Source: Eucalyptus grandis
Lineage: Eukaryota > Streptophyta > Magnoliopsida > Myrtales > Myrtaceae
NCBI RefSeq assembly: GCF_016545825.1
Contig: NC_052619.1
Location: 4,975,501-5,039,500 of the forward strand
Length of the DNA: 64,000 nucleotides
Direction: 5' to 3'
The translations under genes were made by a program, and so were the position numbers. This document shows positions 23,691 to 35,979 of the stretch, piece by piece; the first letter of the stretch is position 1, and every line of letters starts with the position of its first letter. The notes under the pieces are model-generated. The model did no database searches. It saw only the letters and a program-made list of their open reading frames with translations, and was not told the origin of the DNA.

Positions 23691-24264
23691 CTTAAATTTT
23701 AAAACTTGCATTATCTGGTTGAGTCCATCATTAATCTGTGACCAGTTTATTTTCCACGTCAAACAACAAAAAACCAAAAAAAAAAAATTGTTATTTGGGA
23801 AAATATTTTCTTGTGAACAAACAGAAACTTGTAACTTCTTCATAAGAAACTATAGAACTCCGTGGAAAACCACCTGTGGACCGATTCAACCAATATTTTG
23901 TTCCTTTTATTTGAACATGTACTAACAGTCTACATCGTATCATTAAAATATGGTGATCCGGATTAACCAGACAAACTTCCTCAACCACATAGAGTTCATC
24001 ATAAAGACAAGAATAACTTGATCACGAAAGACTAATCTTCAGTGCAAGTATTTTGCTAATTCCGAGTGAAACGGACTCTATTGAGTTCTCACCATAGGAC
24101 TCAACAGTTACACTTACTCACTGTAGACTAATGATTTAGCCCCCCAAGATTCGATTTCTAGATTTGGTCCCGTTAACAAGATCTTCATAACGAAAGAAAA
24201 GAGGAAAAAATAGGGTTTCATAATAAGGCATTGAACCATGGAAGGATAGGAATAGGAATGATCT
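23691..24264. other. Convergent spacer between PADRE pseudogene 1 and WSD1 copy A
   Basis: AT-rich with no ORF of interest. It aligns closely with 39480-40044 at the matching place in the next unit (shared TTAACAAGATCTTCATAA and GAAGGATAGG), which marks it as part of the duplicated block and probably the 3' flank of WSD1. Confidence 0.55.
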
Positions 24265-27200
24265 CTACTGCTTCCCACATGCATCATGAAGGATCATGTC
24301 CAAAGCATCATGCAGGGAGCGGGTGTACAACTCAGAATCTATGAACCCTTGCTCAGCTCGCACAACTAGTCTCAGATTTTCTGCATAACTGATCATCGTT
24401 ACTTGGAGACTCTGCAGAAAGAAAACACGAAGAAAGTATTTCATGTATTCGTTACATCATTGATATAAAGAAGAAAGACCCTCACGACTCTATCCGGTGA
24501 GTATGTGTAGTGGTAAATAAAGAAAACCAATTTTTCGAATTCAAAATTCTGTCGACTCTTAAAGATGGCATGGGAGAGTACTTGTTGCATAAAATGTTAT
24601 ACATTGGTCTTTAGACCCATATATGTCCCGAATATCGAAATCTGTATCAATATTCCGGATAAAGATGCATGTAATGACTTCGAAAATGAGGCATGGTACC
24701 AATGATTACATAAAGAAAATTATAATAATTCTAGAATTACCTCAGGGGTGCCGACGATCGTGAAGTACATGCCTTTAATAGGATGGTTAGCTAGAGACAA
24801 TTTCTCCATTGGCCCCATAACATTGGAGATCACCATGCTCGAGTTTGTCGTTGTCCTGTAAATATGCCTTGCTACTGCCTGCAATGATGAAACACATAAA
24901 AACAAGCATCCATTTTTGTTGTTAATAATATCAATTAGGAGTAATGCTAGGTACCCTTAAAATCAATTTACAAAATATACAACAAACTACAAGAAATTAT
25001 ACGACAAGAGCGTGCCACAGTTAATACCTGATAATAATCTATCACATCACTTACCATATCAATCACGTAAGTCAAACTTACGTTACCTAGCATTTCTGAC
25101 TACTTAATCGTCGCGACATGCACATACCTCTGGGTTTCTGCATTTCTTCATCATCTCTAGCAGCATCCCTGTGAGGACTACACCGAAGGAACTCCGTTTT
25201 CTCTTGATCACCTCATGAGTTTTGCGGACAAACTTCGAAGGATCAGAGAACTGAGAATTACCAGGTTTCACTTTCGGTATCGGCACATGCAAGAATGCAA
25301 AATAGTTCCCCCAAGGTGACTTGGAATTAGGTTGGATCATCTCTCCCACTGACTTGTAATCTCGTAAATTCCTCGTATTAAGCAACACCAACGCCGTGGA
25401 ATTGGTGCTTCCGTTCGAGTTTGGGCTCACTCTTTGCATGTATAATCGGGTTGCCAAGAAGATTATTCCAGTAACCACATCGTTGACGGTCTGCTTGAGT
25501 GAAGAGAAAATTCATGTGAAAAGAACTAACGATATGTTAGTTTTCTAGACTCAAATTCATTGTGTAATCATTTATTTTCAGATAAGGACTTGAGGTGCTC
25601 TTATTTTCTATAAAAGAAAAATGACCAGAGTGAATTTTGTTTCAAAAAAGGCCTGAACTTGCCGGCCAATCAAATGTTTGCCGGCCGGTGAGCATATGAT
25701 ATTTCCAACGACCGGAATAAGGGCGTTTTTGTCCAAAGAAAAATTCAATAAGAAAATAGCTAAACCTCAAAAATCGAAAATCCCAAAAGTGGTTTCTCTT
25801 CTCCTACCCAAGTTCTCTTCTCCAAACCACTGGGCGAGGAAACGTTGTTAGAACAACCACTGGCGGGCAGCGAGGCAGCGGTGTGGCGGCGTCCACCACG
25901 ATGCTTATGGAAAGACACGATAAGCAGTGAATAGTTGATAGTATTAAGATGTAAATCAAAGTAGCAGGTGGGGCACAGCTCCTGCTCAAGTTCGAACAAG
26001 CAGAAATGGAACTGAAAAAGAAAAGAAGGGGAAGCATCATGGAATTGGAAGGGAGAGAGAAGCCGAGAGAGGTGGGGCTTGAGTTCGGAGTTCATGCCGA
26101 TAATGACAACGACGGGGATGAAGCCGTAGTGGGTGATGACCTTGGCCTTATTCATCGCCCACCTGCTCCACTCCTTGATCGCCTGAGCCACCGCCCAGCC
26201 GTCGTCCTCCACCGCTCTGGCACCACCTCCCCTGCCTCCCTTACCCCTGCCGCTGCTCATTAGGGAAACCCTCTATATCATCCTATAGTATCCGTGTTCT
26301 CTTCTCTTCTCTTCTCGTATATGAGAAAATATTAGGTAGGCTAAATTTTTGGGTTATTACTACCAAAAAAAAAAAAAAATCAAAACTTATACACTTGTAA
26401 CAACTTTATTTGAAATTAACTTTTTAACCACAAAAAATTCCCAACTGATACTTTTGGCCCCGCATGGAAACGTTTCAAAAAAAAAAAAAATGTTTCGGCA
26501 CACTTTTGTACTTTTTTTGTTCCGGGAACAAAAAATGAACAAAACGTGTTTAGTTGCATTTCTGTTCTTTTTTTTTTTTTTGTTCCCGGAACAAAATTGG
26601 AGCAAAAAAAGAAACACAAAAAGTTGTTTACGGAGAAAAGAAACACTTCTTCAAAGCCAAAAAGAAACGCTTCTCTTCTTCTCTCTCTTCTCTTTTCTTC
26701 TTCTTTTCTTCTCCTTTTTTTCTTCTTTTTTTCTTTTTTTCTTTGGCTGGTCGCCGGCCTCGGCCATGACCGGCGACTGGCCGTCAAGGGCCGGCGACGC
26801 CCGTCGAGGGTCGGCGACCTCGCCGGAGTGTTGCCGGCCCCGGCAAGGCCGAGCCTCGCCCGCGCCGGTGAGGCCGAGCTCGCCCAGCCAAGGCGAGGCT
26901 CGGCCTCGCTCAAGGGGAGATCTTCAGATAGGGTTCCGGCGAGGGGCTCCGGAGGACGGTGCGACGGCGGCGCGGCACTAGAGGCTTCGGGATCGACACG
27001 AGGCGACGCAGGCAAAGACTGGAGGACGGCGTCGCGAATGGCATGGTGAGATCGGGACGGCGTCGAGCTGCGGGCCGGGCGCGGTGCTCGGCTCCGACGG
27101 CGGGGTGGCGAGGCTCGGCCTCGCCCGCGGCGACGCCGAGCCTCACCTTGGCTGGGCGAGCTCGGGCTCGCCCAAATCCGGCGAGGCCGAGCCTCGCCAT

Positions 27201-30200
27201 GGCTGGGCGAGGCTGCCGGCCCCGTCGGCGATCGCCGCGGCGACGCGGCCGGCCGAAAGAAGAAAAATAAAAATAAAGGAAAATAATGGAAAATAAAATA
27301 AAAATATTAAAAAATTAAAAGAAACAAAAAAAGAATAAAATTTACCAAACGTGTTTCTATTCATTTTTATTCCCGAAACAAACGTTACCAAACGCGTTCT
27401 TTTTTGTTCAAAAACCGTTCCCCGAACGAAACACTTTTTTTTTTACGTTCCTGAAACGAAAAAGGAAACAGAAACATTACCATGCAGGGCCTTTGTGTCA
27501 AATTTATCCTCTGTTAAATTAAATTAATACCATAAAAAGTTATAAATTGATATACCTATGACAAATGGAGAGTCAAACCAATGTCAACTATCATGTGTAA
27601 TCTAAGTTAACAATATAATATTAAAATTTAATGAAAACTAACAAATGATGAATTTATCATAAGTGTATTAGTTTTGAGTCTTTTGTTGTCAAAAAATTAA
27701 TTTGAAATAAATTTATCACGATTATTACAATTTGGAATTTTTCAAGATATTAATCCTAAATTTTCCACAATAGCTATAGAACACTCCATTGATCATCATG
27801 TGTCAAAGTAGGTCCCACTTATCAAAGTACTATCTACATTCTCTCTCACCGTTACTTTTCCTCCTCCTCTCCGTCTTTGACAATAATCACCGTTACTTTT
27901 CCTCCTCCTCTCCGTCTTTGACAATAATAAACCCTCATTTCCTCCCTATCCTTCTCTTTTCTTACTCTTTATATAAAGGAAAAAGACTCACCATGGCTTC
28001 ACTGACCGCGAGCGAGGCTGCCTAGCCCCTATTTGAGTGAGGCTAGGCTGGCATCGCCCATATCTAAGTCACAAATGCTTGGAGATCCACCATATTGAAG
28101 ATATTGTGGCCACAATAATAAAAGGAGAAGAAAAAATGAAGATCCGCTTCTGCATTTTGGGTTGATTACGGCGGTAGCATGTGTATGTCTGTACACGAGA
28201 AGAAGGAGAAGAACATGGTGAAAAGTAGGTGGGAGGGAGAGGATCTCGGTAGGGAGAAAACATTCAATGATACAAACTAAAGGACAAGAGAGGGCGACGG
28301 TGGTGAGAAAATATCCAATGGGGAAAGCAACGGACAAGAGAGCGTAAAGGCCGATAGTGGACACCATCTAGACATGTGTCGATTATTGAGTAGAGTGTTT
28401 TAGGCTGACATGAAAAATCTAACCTACCTAATATTTTCTCAATAAATACATATTTTGACCTTAGCATCTTCAAGATTTGTTGGGATTTTTAATGTTAGAG
28501 TTTTGGTTTTCTATATTCAAAAATATTTTGGACAAAAATGCATTTATTCTATCACCAGAATTGTCATATGCTTGTCAGTCGGCAAGCTCAAATCACCATT
28601 TGAGATTAACTTGGATACTTCAAACCTTAATTTGAAATAAGATCCATTTTGAACCCTTTTTGAGAAAATGCTAACACTTCAAATCAGTATTTGAAATCTT
28701 CCCTTAAGATAATCAATCGATTTTTGTGCAGTGAAAAAGCAAACATGCCTATATGGTGAATTTAAAGCTAAAAACTTATGCGAACAAATTCAATTGATAA
28801 ATGAGAAAAATGTCCAAAAAGTCCTAAATCTACTACATTTTTGTCGAATTAGTTTTAAACTTGTTAATTATATCAATTAAGTCCTAAACATTTTCAAGTT
28901 TTGACAATTGAGTCCATCCAATCAATTTTGGCCAAAAATTTTACTAACGTAAACAATTTTTAATAATATTTAATTCTTTAAAATTTTATTTTCTTCTCTT
29001 TTTCGTTTTTTTTTCTTGCTCTTTCCTTTGCCTTCCTTCTCTAGCCAGTTGTCGGCTCTTAGTGACCAACTAGAGGCAAGGATCTTGCCAACCACTAGCT
29101 AGGCTCGATCTCGTGGTCAATGGCGAGTTTGAGCCTTGCCAAATCCAACGAGGTCAACCTCGTTGTCATTGAGCGAGGTCAACCTTGCCATGGTTGGGCA
29201 AGGACCTTGCCCTTCCCAGTGGCCAGTGGAAGCGAGCTTTGCTATATTTTGACGAGGTCAACCTAGTTGACCCTTGTCTCTAGTCAATCGCCATGCCTCA
29301 ATGACTAGCTAGACAAGGAAGAAAGGAAGAAAAAAGAATTAATAAATAAGTTCAAAAAAATATTAACATATTATTATAAATTTACCACTCAACGCCAACC
29401 ACACCTTGTAGGACTGAAGCCATCCACGTCATCTAAGGACGTTAGAACTGCATCGAAAGACCGAACTGAAACTGAAATTGAACCAAACCGCATCGGATAT
29501 TCATGCATTTTCGGTTCAATTCCTATTTCGATTTGATAATAAAAAATAACCATTTTTTATTCCGATTCAAATAGTTTCAGTTCAATTCAATTAATGGAAC
29601 CAAACTAAAAATCGCCCTTTTTTCTTAATATTACAATTTATTTCTCTCTCCTTTTTCACTAAAACCTCTTCTTAATATTACAACAACAAAAAAATACCAA
29701 AAAACCAAACCAAATTGGGTTTCTGATTCGGGTTATATTCAATTTGGGTCGTGGTTCAATTCAAAGATAATGCACCCCCAAATAGTTGGTTCGATTCCAA
29801 TTTCCTTAAATTTGAACCGAACCATTGATATCCCAACCATCTACAATTTCTAGCCAAAATTAAGCATATGGACTTGATTGGCAAAACGTAAAAAGATTTA
29901 AGATTCAATTGATATAATTAAAAAAATTTAGGACTGAATAAATAAAAATGTTATAGATTTAAGACCTTTTAGACAATTTTTTCACTAATAAACTAGTTTC
30001 CTCTTATTGGTGGGTTTGTTTAAGAAATTCTACATCTAGGCTAGATAGAATCCTTTAAAGATATTCTGTTGCATTTAGACATCTATATCTATAATCATGT
30101 AAATAAATGTAAAATTATTTTCCGAAAAAGAAATTAACTAGTTTTTTAGATTTTATCTACTATATATATTTGAAAAACAAACCAGTTTCTAGCTCAAAAT

Positions 30201-31535
30201 TGTCCTTTTGTTTTCAAGGATCTCATGTTGTGCTCTTGTGGCTAGAAAAATCGTCACCCACGTAAAGTGAGAAAAAAAAATATGTGCATTGAATGCGTAA
30301 ATCCTTGTTATTTTCCTCGGTTAAACCTTGTGCACCCTGAATACTAGTTGTGTACTATTTTACAGTCTGAGTATAGTAAATGTCTTAAATAAAAATCACC
30401 TAAACTACATTTACGTGAATACGTTAGAAAAAAAATAAATCATTTTGAGCTCGTTTTGTGAAGGTGACCATTATTGCGCAAAAGATTAGAGATGCAAGTG
30501 TATTTTATAAACTAATATGCTAAAAGATCGACTAATGCATGTGTCATGCAAGAAGCTAGACTTAGTATAGTCTTCAAGATGATATTTGTTACCACTCGAA
30601 GGCGAGACTTGATCTCTTTGATGTGATGCAACGAGAATGTGATCGTTGACAATGAAAATGGCCGGAAGCTCTCCGACCTACACCGAATTGGCGACAAATC
30701 ATCTTCGACACAAGTGCTTTTCAAGACGCTCCTACCGAAATCTCTTATAGTGTTGACAAGCGGCAAAAAACATCTGCTAACCACCTTCCGAAGTACAATT
30801 TTTCCGTCGTCTTTATTGGCTGAGCTGAAGTTATTGACCGAGGGAAAGGTTACCGGAAGAGAAGGGTCGTCAGCTCTTTGGAGGCAAGACAAGAGAGCGC
30901 CCACAAGAGAATAGCCATCCCCGAGTGCATGGTGAAGCTTAAAAATTACGGTTCCTTGTGCTTCACTGGCTGGACAATTTATAATATGTATTTCCCACAA
31001 TGGTTGGCCTAGTTGAAATGGTTGCATGGCTACTTCTGCAATGTAACTTTTGAGGAAACTATCATTCTCGGATGAAGATGACGAGCCCTTTGGAGAGGAA
31101 AAACTGGGGACGTGTACATGGTTTTCCACCTTCACTTCCACCTTTTTCCATTTTTTTCCTCCCTTCTTTCCCATCACCTATCCAAGACAAAAGAAAACCA
31201 AAATAATGTCTGAGTATGTGAAGTGAATTGGGGATTATTCATGCAAGATATGTGACCAAGCACGCATTCAGCTGACAAACACTAATTACTCATATATCAG
31301 TCCTACCAATGGTGAGTATCTATGCATAGGGTACACACATACATACCATGATAGAAGAGAAGCGTGGGTTGATTGGGAGGAAAACGTCTTTGATCAGTGA
31401 CTTGGCTTGGGAGCCATCGATTGGAATTTCGGATTCCAGTATGCCAAGAATAGAAACCGACATCACTTTACTGTTGAAGTACTGTCCTAAAGGACTCACT
31501 GGCTCAAGGCCTTCATCCTCTTTTGTCAAATCCAT
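24265..31535 (-). CDS. WSD1-like wax ester synthase/diacylglycerol acyltransferase, copy A (intact)
   Basis: Five exons on the minus strand: 31347-31535, 30593-31177, 25128-25490, 24741-24878 and 24265-24411, all in phase 0. They total 473 codons plus TAG, with GT-AG introns of 169, 5102, 249 and 329 bp. The family esterifies fatty alcohols (or diacylglycerol) with acyl-CoA at the ER, giving cuticular wax esters. Exon 1 has [18 protein letters not shown]. The catalytic HHALGDG is at residues 145-151, preceded by GQPLWE. Exon 3 has [19 protein letters not shown] and ALVLLNTRN. Exon 4 has [12 protein letters not shown] (391-402), from the C-terminal WS/DGAT domain. Length is normal for the family. 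The start is the first ATG before EPVSP and matches copy B. Intron 2 carries transposons and a TOM7-like ORF. Expression cannot be judged. Confidence 0.92.
25760..26260 (-). CDS. TOM7-like ORF with C-terminal extension
   Basis: TOM7 is a small subunit of the TOM complex in the mitochondrial outer membrane, with one membrane segment. Residues 1-71 match plant TOM7: a basic Gly-rich N-terminus ([11 protein letters not shown]), [20 protein letters not shown], the hydrophobic [12 protein letters not shown], then [11 protein letters not shown]. Plant TOM7 normally stops right after LLSP plus one residue. Here the frame continues for about 95 more residues with no visible domain, ending at 25760. 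It lies on the same strand as, and inside intron 2 of, WSD1 copy A, and within a long-TIR element. A retrocopy or transposon-captured gene with a lost stop is likely. No poly-A remnant is obvious. Whether it is functional is unknown. Confidence 0.7.
   Translation of the reverse strand: MSSGRGKGGRGGGARAVEDDGWAVAQAIKEWSRWAMNKAKVITHYGFIPVVVIIGMNSELKPHLSRLLSPFQFHDASPSFLFQFHFCLFELEQELCPTCYFDLHLNTINYSLLIVSFHKHRGGRRHTAASLPASGCSNNVSSPSGLEKRTWVGEEKPLLGFSIFEV
26456..27491. mobile_element. GC-rich TIR element nested in the long-TIR element
   Basis: Ends GGCCCCGCATGGAAACGTTTC (26456) and its inverse ending CATGCAGGGCC (27491) match at 18 of 21 positions. Flanks are TTT on both sides, a possible 3-bp duplication. 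Subterminal regions hold T-rich tracts with TTTGTTCCGGGAAC-like words. The core (about 26750-27260) is unusually GC-rich, with repeats of GGCGAGGCTCGGCCTCG. The long overlapping ORFs (26349-27270, both strands) are compositional. No transposase was seen. Confidence 0.7.
28805..29983. mobile_element. TIR element, 1.18 kb, in WSD1 A intron 2
   Basis: The left end GAAAAATGTCCAAAAAGTCC, then AAATCTACTACATTTTTGTC, is mirrored by the right end (reverse complement GAAAAAATTGTCTAAAAGG, then TTAAATCTATAACATTTTT). It is missing from copy B, where the flanking intron sequence is continuous. The core at 29040-29320 has GAGGTCAACCTTGCC-type words. No ORF of interest and no clear target duplication. Confidence 0.65.
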
Positions 31536-33307
31536 TAGACAGGACTTTGTAATAATCCTAATCGAAGTCAGGTTGAGAATTCATAGAGAAGTCTTCGAAA
31601 GAGTTGGATATCATCGACATATATGTGGCGTGGGTGCGCGTGTATCTGTCCATGGATGGTTTATGGCCATCCTTGTGCCTTCGTGTGGTTGGACTGTCAG
31701 TGACTTAAAGGGGTTAGGTGGGATAAAAAAATGTTGCCAGCTGTGACTTGCAAGTAGCTACCCATAGGCCTTCATCGGCTGGATAAGTCATAAGACAGAT
31801 CTTCTAACAATCTAGTTCGATCCGAGTTGGTCAAATTCAGTATTCAAAAGGGTAGCAGTTTAGAGATGAACATTATTTACGAAGCAGTTGATATTACATT
31901 TCCTGTTGAATGTGCGACATGGCGTGTTACAATTTTTCCAGGTACTCGAGGCTCTTCAAGCGTTCGATTGTACACCCTTGTGCCTAGCACACACGGCACA
32001 CATGGCGCATCTGCGAGAGTGCACATGTTCGCTTGAGAAAAATATGTTAAAAAATTATGGGAATAATTGCTTGACTGATTTTTGAATACAAAAAAATGTG
32101 TTGTTAGTGAGTGGTTTCGTGGTAATTATTAAACATATAAAGGAAATATTGCATTTTTAGAATATTGATTGTTCATATCATAAGAATGGCCCGTGCATTA
32201 AAACATTACAATATATATATAATTTTTTTTAATTTAGTTGTTTAATTATTGTTGTGAAAGCACTCTTCCGAATGTCATCTTTACCATAAAGCAGCAAGAG
32301 AACCAGCCCAAAACTTATACCTAAAAAAACAAACAGCCCAAAACAGCAAAAATCTGAGAGGATCACAGTAAGTAGAGAAAAAAATAGGCAGAGACTGTAA
32401 CGTAATCCCTCGTATCTCTCTATTCTTCCTTTTCTTGCAGTTAGGGATTCGGTAAGAAAACCATGGGTTGTGCAAGGTCAGGTTTCTAAGTTTATGTCCT
32501 CATGCCATTCCATTCTCAATCCTAGAAATGATCACACAATCAGAAATGGTAAATTTACCAAATCCAAAAAGAGGTTATCACACTGTGCCTCACACATACA
32601 TGAAGAATATGGCTGGTTGTGATTTATGAGACCTCACTGGAGAGAAAATAAATTGTTAGAGATTGAGAGTTTCGTGTTCATACGTGCTTTTGCTTCATCG
32701 TTTCTGATGTTAACTCCTTGCAACTCTTTCGAAGGAAAAGAGAGATGAGAACATAGGCATAGCGTCTCCATCTCCGTGTTTCAATTCCTCAAAGCAACGA
32801 TTATCAGAGTAGGTTCCTAGCTTTTGGAACCAGGAACTGACCTTTTCAAGCCCATTCCAGGATCGACCCAGAAACCGGCCAGATTTTTTACTTTTTTTTT
32901 ATCTGTCATATTTTTTATTTAATTGTTCAAATGGTTTATATAAGCAAATCTCATTTAAACAATGAGAACTTAACGTAAAAGAGGGGGCAGAACATAGGCA
33001 TTACATGATGACGAAGTGAAGCATGTTTTGACAATATCGAACAAATTTGGATGAAAATTGTAACAATGTTGGACCATTTCTGCATATTCCTTTAAAAGGG
33101 GTGTCCCCAGCACATAAAGCTTTTTTGCCACGTGACGGTTGGTTCCAAGACACGCATGTTATTGATGTCAATCAATTAATGGGATTCTGCTTCCGTCTGC
33201 AAGTGTGTAGGGTAAGCACAAGTCGGGCTTCATTTCGATGCTCAGCAAAGAGATTGAGAAGATATAGTAGACCGCAGAAAGTGTTGATTTTTGGCCTGCG
33301 AGATGAC
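31536..33307. other. Upstream flank of WSD1 copy A, no gene
   Basis: Contains the promoter region by position, but no element I can assign. Segments are shared with the flanks of copies B and C: 31880-32250 with 43480-43860 and 60958-61325; 32270-32500 with 43890-44070; 32560-32770 with 44150-44200 plus 46020-46160; and 33030-33290 with 46460-46710. It is therefore part of the duplicated block. Confidence 0.5.
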
Positions 33308-35150
33308 CGGATTTTATCCATGACAAATGTTGCTGATGGATCTTCCTCACGGTTGTGAGAAGTGAGATGAACAGAGAACTAGAAAAGATATATAAGTTTG
33401 AGATAACTGAGGGTTTGTTTTGAACAGGTTTAAGGATTGATCTCCAGTAGAATCAACCAATGTAGTGCATAGAACAAGAAACCAAATCGGTCCTTGTGTG
33501 ATTACTCAACCCTAGTCGGCACCTTCCTCTTCTTTGTCCTCTCCATGCTTTACATGCAAGTCACACTACGAGGAGTGCATACCTGCTCTCCGGGCTGTTG
33601 ACAGCGGAAAAAGTGTCAAAAAAGTTATAAACTTGTTGTATTTGTGTCAATTTAATCATAAACCTTTCATTGGTGTCAATTTAGTACTAAATATTTTGAT
33701 TTCATGTCAAATCAACCCTAAACATTTTGATGTAGTGTCAATTCAGTTATTTCAACTAATTTTAGTTGGATTTTGCTGACATGAATGACAGTTGGCTTAC
33801 TTGGCACAGCCAACACTAACATGGACAACTTTTAATATTTTAATATTTTTCTTATTATTTTATCTTTTTTTATTTCCTTTATTTCTTTTTTTTTTCTCTC
33901 TCTTTCTTTTGATTTTCTCCTTCCCTTCCTTCTTCCTCTAGGCAATCGCCAGTCAACGATTGGCCAGAGACAAGGGCCCTCACTAGTGAGGTTAGGCCTT
34001 GCCCATGGCTGGCAAGTCTTGACCCTTGCTAGCCCCAAGAGAGGCCACCCTCGTGACCTCTGGCAAGCTCGACAAATGTTGGACTAGGCATGACCTCGCA
34101 ATCACTAGTGAGGGCAAACCTCACTAGTGGTAAGGAACGCTCGCCAACCCTCACCTCTAGCCGATTGCAAACCGACGGCTGGCTAGAGGAAGAAGGAAAT
34201 GGAAAAATAAAGGAAAGAGGGAAAAAAAAAAAAGAGACTGCAAAAAAGCGGAGTTTATCCATTACAAATGTTGCTGATGGATCTTCCTCAAGGTTGTGAG
34301 AAGTGAGAAGACCAGAGAATTAGAAAAGATATCTAAGTCTGAGATAATTGAGGGTTTGTTTTGAACTAGTTTAAGATCTGATCCCCAGTAGAATTGACCA
34401 ATTCTATGCATAGAACAAGAAACCAAACTGGTCCTTGTGTGATGACTCAATCCTAGTCGGCACTTTCCACTTCTCTATCCTCTTCGTGCTTTACATGCAA
34501 GTCACACTACAAGGAGTGCATACATGCTCTCCGGGCTCTTTGACGGGCTCTCCCCAAAGGAAAAGGGTCAGAAAAGTCATAAACCTATTACATCTGTGCC
34601 AATTTAATCCTAAACCTTTCATTGGTGTCAATTTAGTACCAAACATTTTGATTTTGTGTCAATTCAAACCTAAGCATTATGATGTAGTGTTAATTCAATC
34701 CTTTCAATTGATTTTAGCCAGATTTTGCTGACATGGATAACGGTTGGCTTACTTGGCATGACCAACATTAACATGGACAACTTTTAATATTTTTTTTTAT
34801 TTTTTATCTTTTTTATTTCCTTTATTTCTTTTTTTTTTTTTTTCCCTTTCTTTTGACTTTCTCCTTCCCTTCCTTCTTCCTTTAGCCAATCGCCGGTCGA
34901 CGATAGGCCAAAGACAAGGATCCTCACTAGTGAGGTCAAGCCTTGTCCATGGGCAGCAAGTCTTGAATCTCGCTAGCCCTGCATGAGGCCACCCTCATGA
35001 CCTCTAGCAAGCTCATTAGATGTCGGGCGAGGCACAACCTCACCGTCACTAGTGAGGTAAGCCTTGCTAGTGGCTAGTGACGCTCGCCAACCCTTGCCTC
35101 TGGTCGATCACAAACCGACGACTAGCTAGAGGAAGAAGGAAATGGGAAAA
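33308..35150. repeat. Tandem duplication, two units of about 0.9 kb
   Basis: Unit 1 (33308-34250) and unit 2 (34251 to about 35150) share order and sequence: TTTATCCATKACAAATGTTGC, a PADRE fragment (33536-33604 and 34479-34545), then an AT-rich insertion starting AAAGTYATAAACYTRTT, and a core of CACTAGTGAGG and GCTCGCCAACCC words. The duplication therefore happened after the insertion. The PADRE fragments encode the YEECIPALRA-like segment just upstream of the YFVLP core and are cut at the same point. Confidence 0.75.
33530..33604 (+). pseudogene. PADRE fragment, truncated by insertion
   Basis: Matches 47010-47080, just before the DUF4228 core, and encodes CKSHYEECIPALRA. It breaks off at CTCTCCGGGCTGTTGACAGC, where AT-rich repeat sequence starts. 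A second copy, truncated in the same way, is at 34473-34545. Confidence 0.55.
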
Positions 35151-35879
35151 TAAATTATTATTAAAAATTTGTCCATGACAGTGTCAATGTGCCACGTAAG
35201 CTTAATGACATTCACGTCAACAAAATTCGGTCAAAATTAGTCAAAATGACTTAATTGTGTTGACAAATGACTTAATTGTGTTGACATCTAAATTTTACCA
35301 TCTTATTTAGGACTTAATTACATACAAAATTGAGAATTAGTCGCTAAAAAAAAGAAGAAGAAAGAAAAGTATAAGAAATTCATTAAAAGGTATTGTGTTT
35401 TGAAGGAAAAGAGAGATGAGAACATAGGCATAGCGTCCCCATCTCCGTGTTTCAATTCCTCAAAGCCACGAGATTCGTTTCAGAATGTATTCTGAAACCG
35501 ATTATCAGAGTAGGTTCCTAGCTTTTGGAACCAGGAACTGACCTTTTCAAGTCTATTCCAGGATCGACCCAGAAACCGGCCAGTTTTTTACTCTTTTTTT
35601 TTTTTTTTATCTGTGTCATATTTTTTATTTAATTGTTCAAATGCTTTATATAAGCAAATCTCATTTAAGCAATGAAAACTTAACGTAAAAGAGGGGGCAG
35701 AACACAGGCATTACAAGATGACGAAGTGAAGCGTGTTTTGACAATATCCAACAAATTTGGATGAAAATTGTAACAATGTTGGACCATTTCTGCATATTCC
35801 TTTAAAAGGGGTGTCCCCAGCACATAAAGCTTTTTTGCCACGTGACGGTTGGTTCCAGGGCACGCATGTTATTGATGTC

Positions 35880-35979
35880 NNNNNNNNNNNNNNNNNNNNN
35901 NNNNNNNNNNNNNNNNNNNNNNNNNNNNNNNNNNNNNNNNNNNNNNNNNNNNNNNNNNNNNNNNNNNNNNNNNNNNNNN
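35880..35979. other. Assembly gap of exactly 100 N
   Basis: One hundred consecutive Ns, the usual placeholder for a gap of unknown length. Sequence changes abruptly from WSD1 upstream DNA on the left to AT-rich LTR-like DNA on the right. Confidence 1.

Larger units (their letters stand above)
25580..28700. mobile_element. Long-TIR element in WSD1 A intron 2
   Basis: Left arm (about 25580-25790) and right arm (about 28450-28700) are inverted copies with interruptions. Shared words, with the right arm reverse-complemented, include TTTTTGTCCAAA, CATATGCTCACCGGCCGGCAA versus CATATGCTTGTCAGTCGGCAA, and ATTTTCT. TGAGAAAATATTAGGTAGG (26322-26340) is perfectly mirrored at 28423-28441. The element is absent from the 919-bp intron 2 of copy B. 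Inside lie the TOM7-like ORF, within the left arm, and a GC-rich TIR element. The outer limits and target duplication are uncertain. Confidence 0.55.
32735..35879. repeat. Larger direct duplication next to the assembly gap
   Basis: 32735-33170 recurs almost identically at 35400-35879 (GAAGGAAAAGAGAGATGAG ... CACGCATGTTATTGATGTC), and the second copy runs into the gap. Differences include CCAAGACACG versus CCAGGGCACG, and a 28-bp insertion in the second copy containing a perfect inverted repeat (35477-35498). Near-identity beside a gap may mean a recent tandem duplication or an assembly problem. Confidence 0.75.

Noticed and set aside
26349..27270. Several 100-210 residue ORFs on both strands
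   Set aside because: They overlap in many frames over poly-Lys/Phe coding tracts and GC-rich palindromic repeats of a TIR element. No domain, and codon use reflects composition.
30512..30592. Extension of WSD1 A exon 2 to the ORF stop
   Set aside because: A GT donor at 30592/30591 after RLRV joins perfectly to TVNDVVTG at 25490, as in copy B and the family. The ORF tail is intron.
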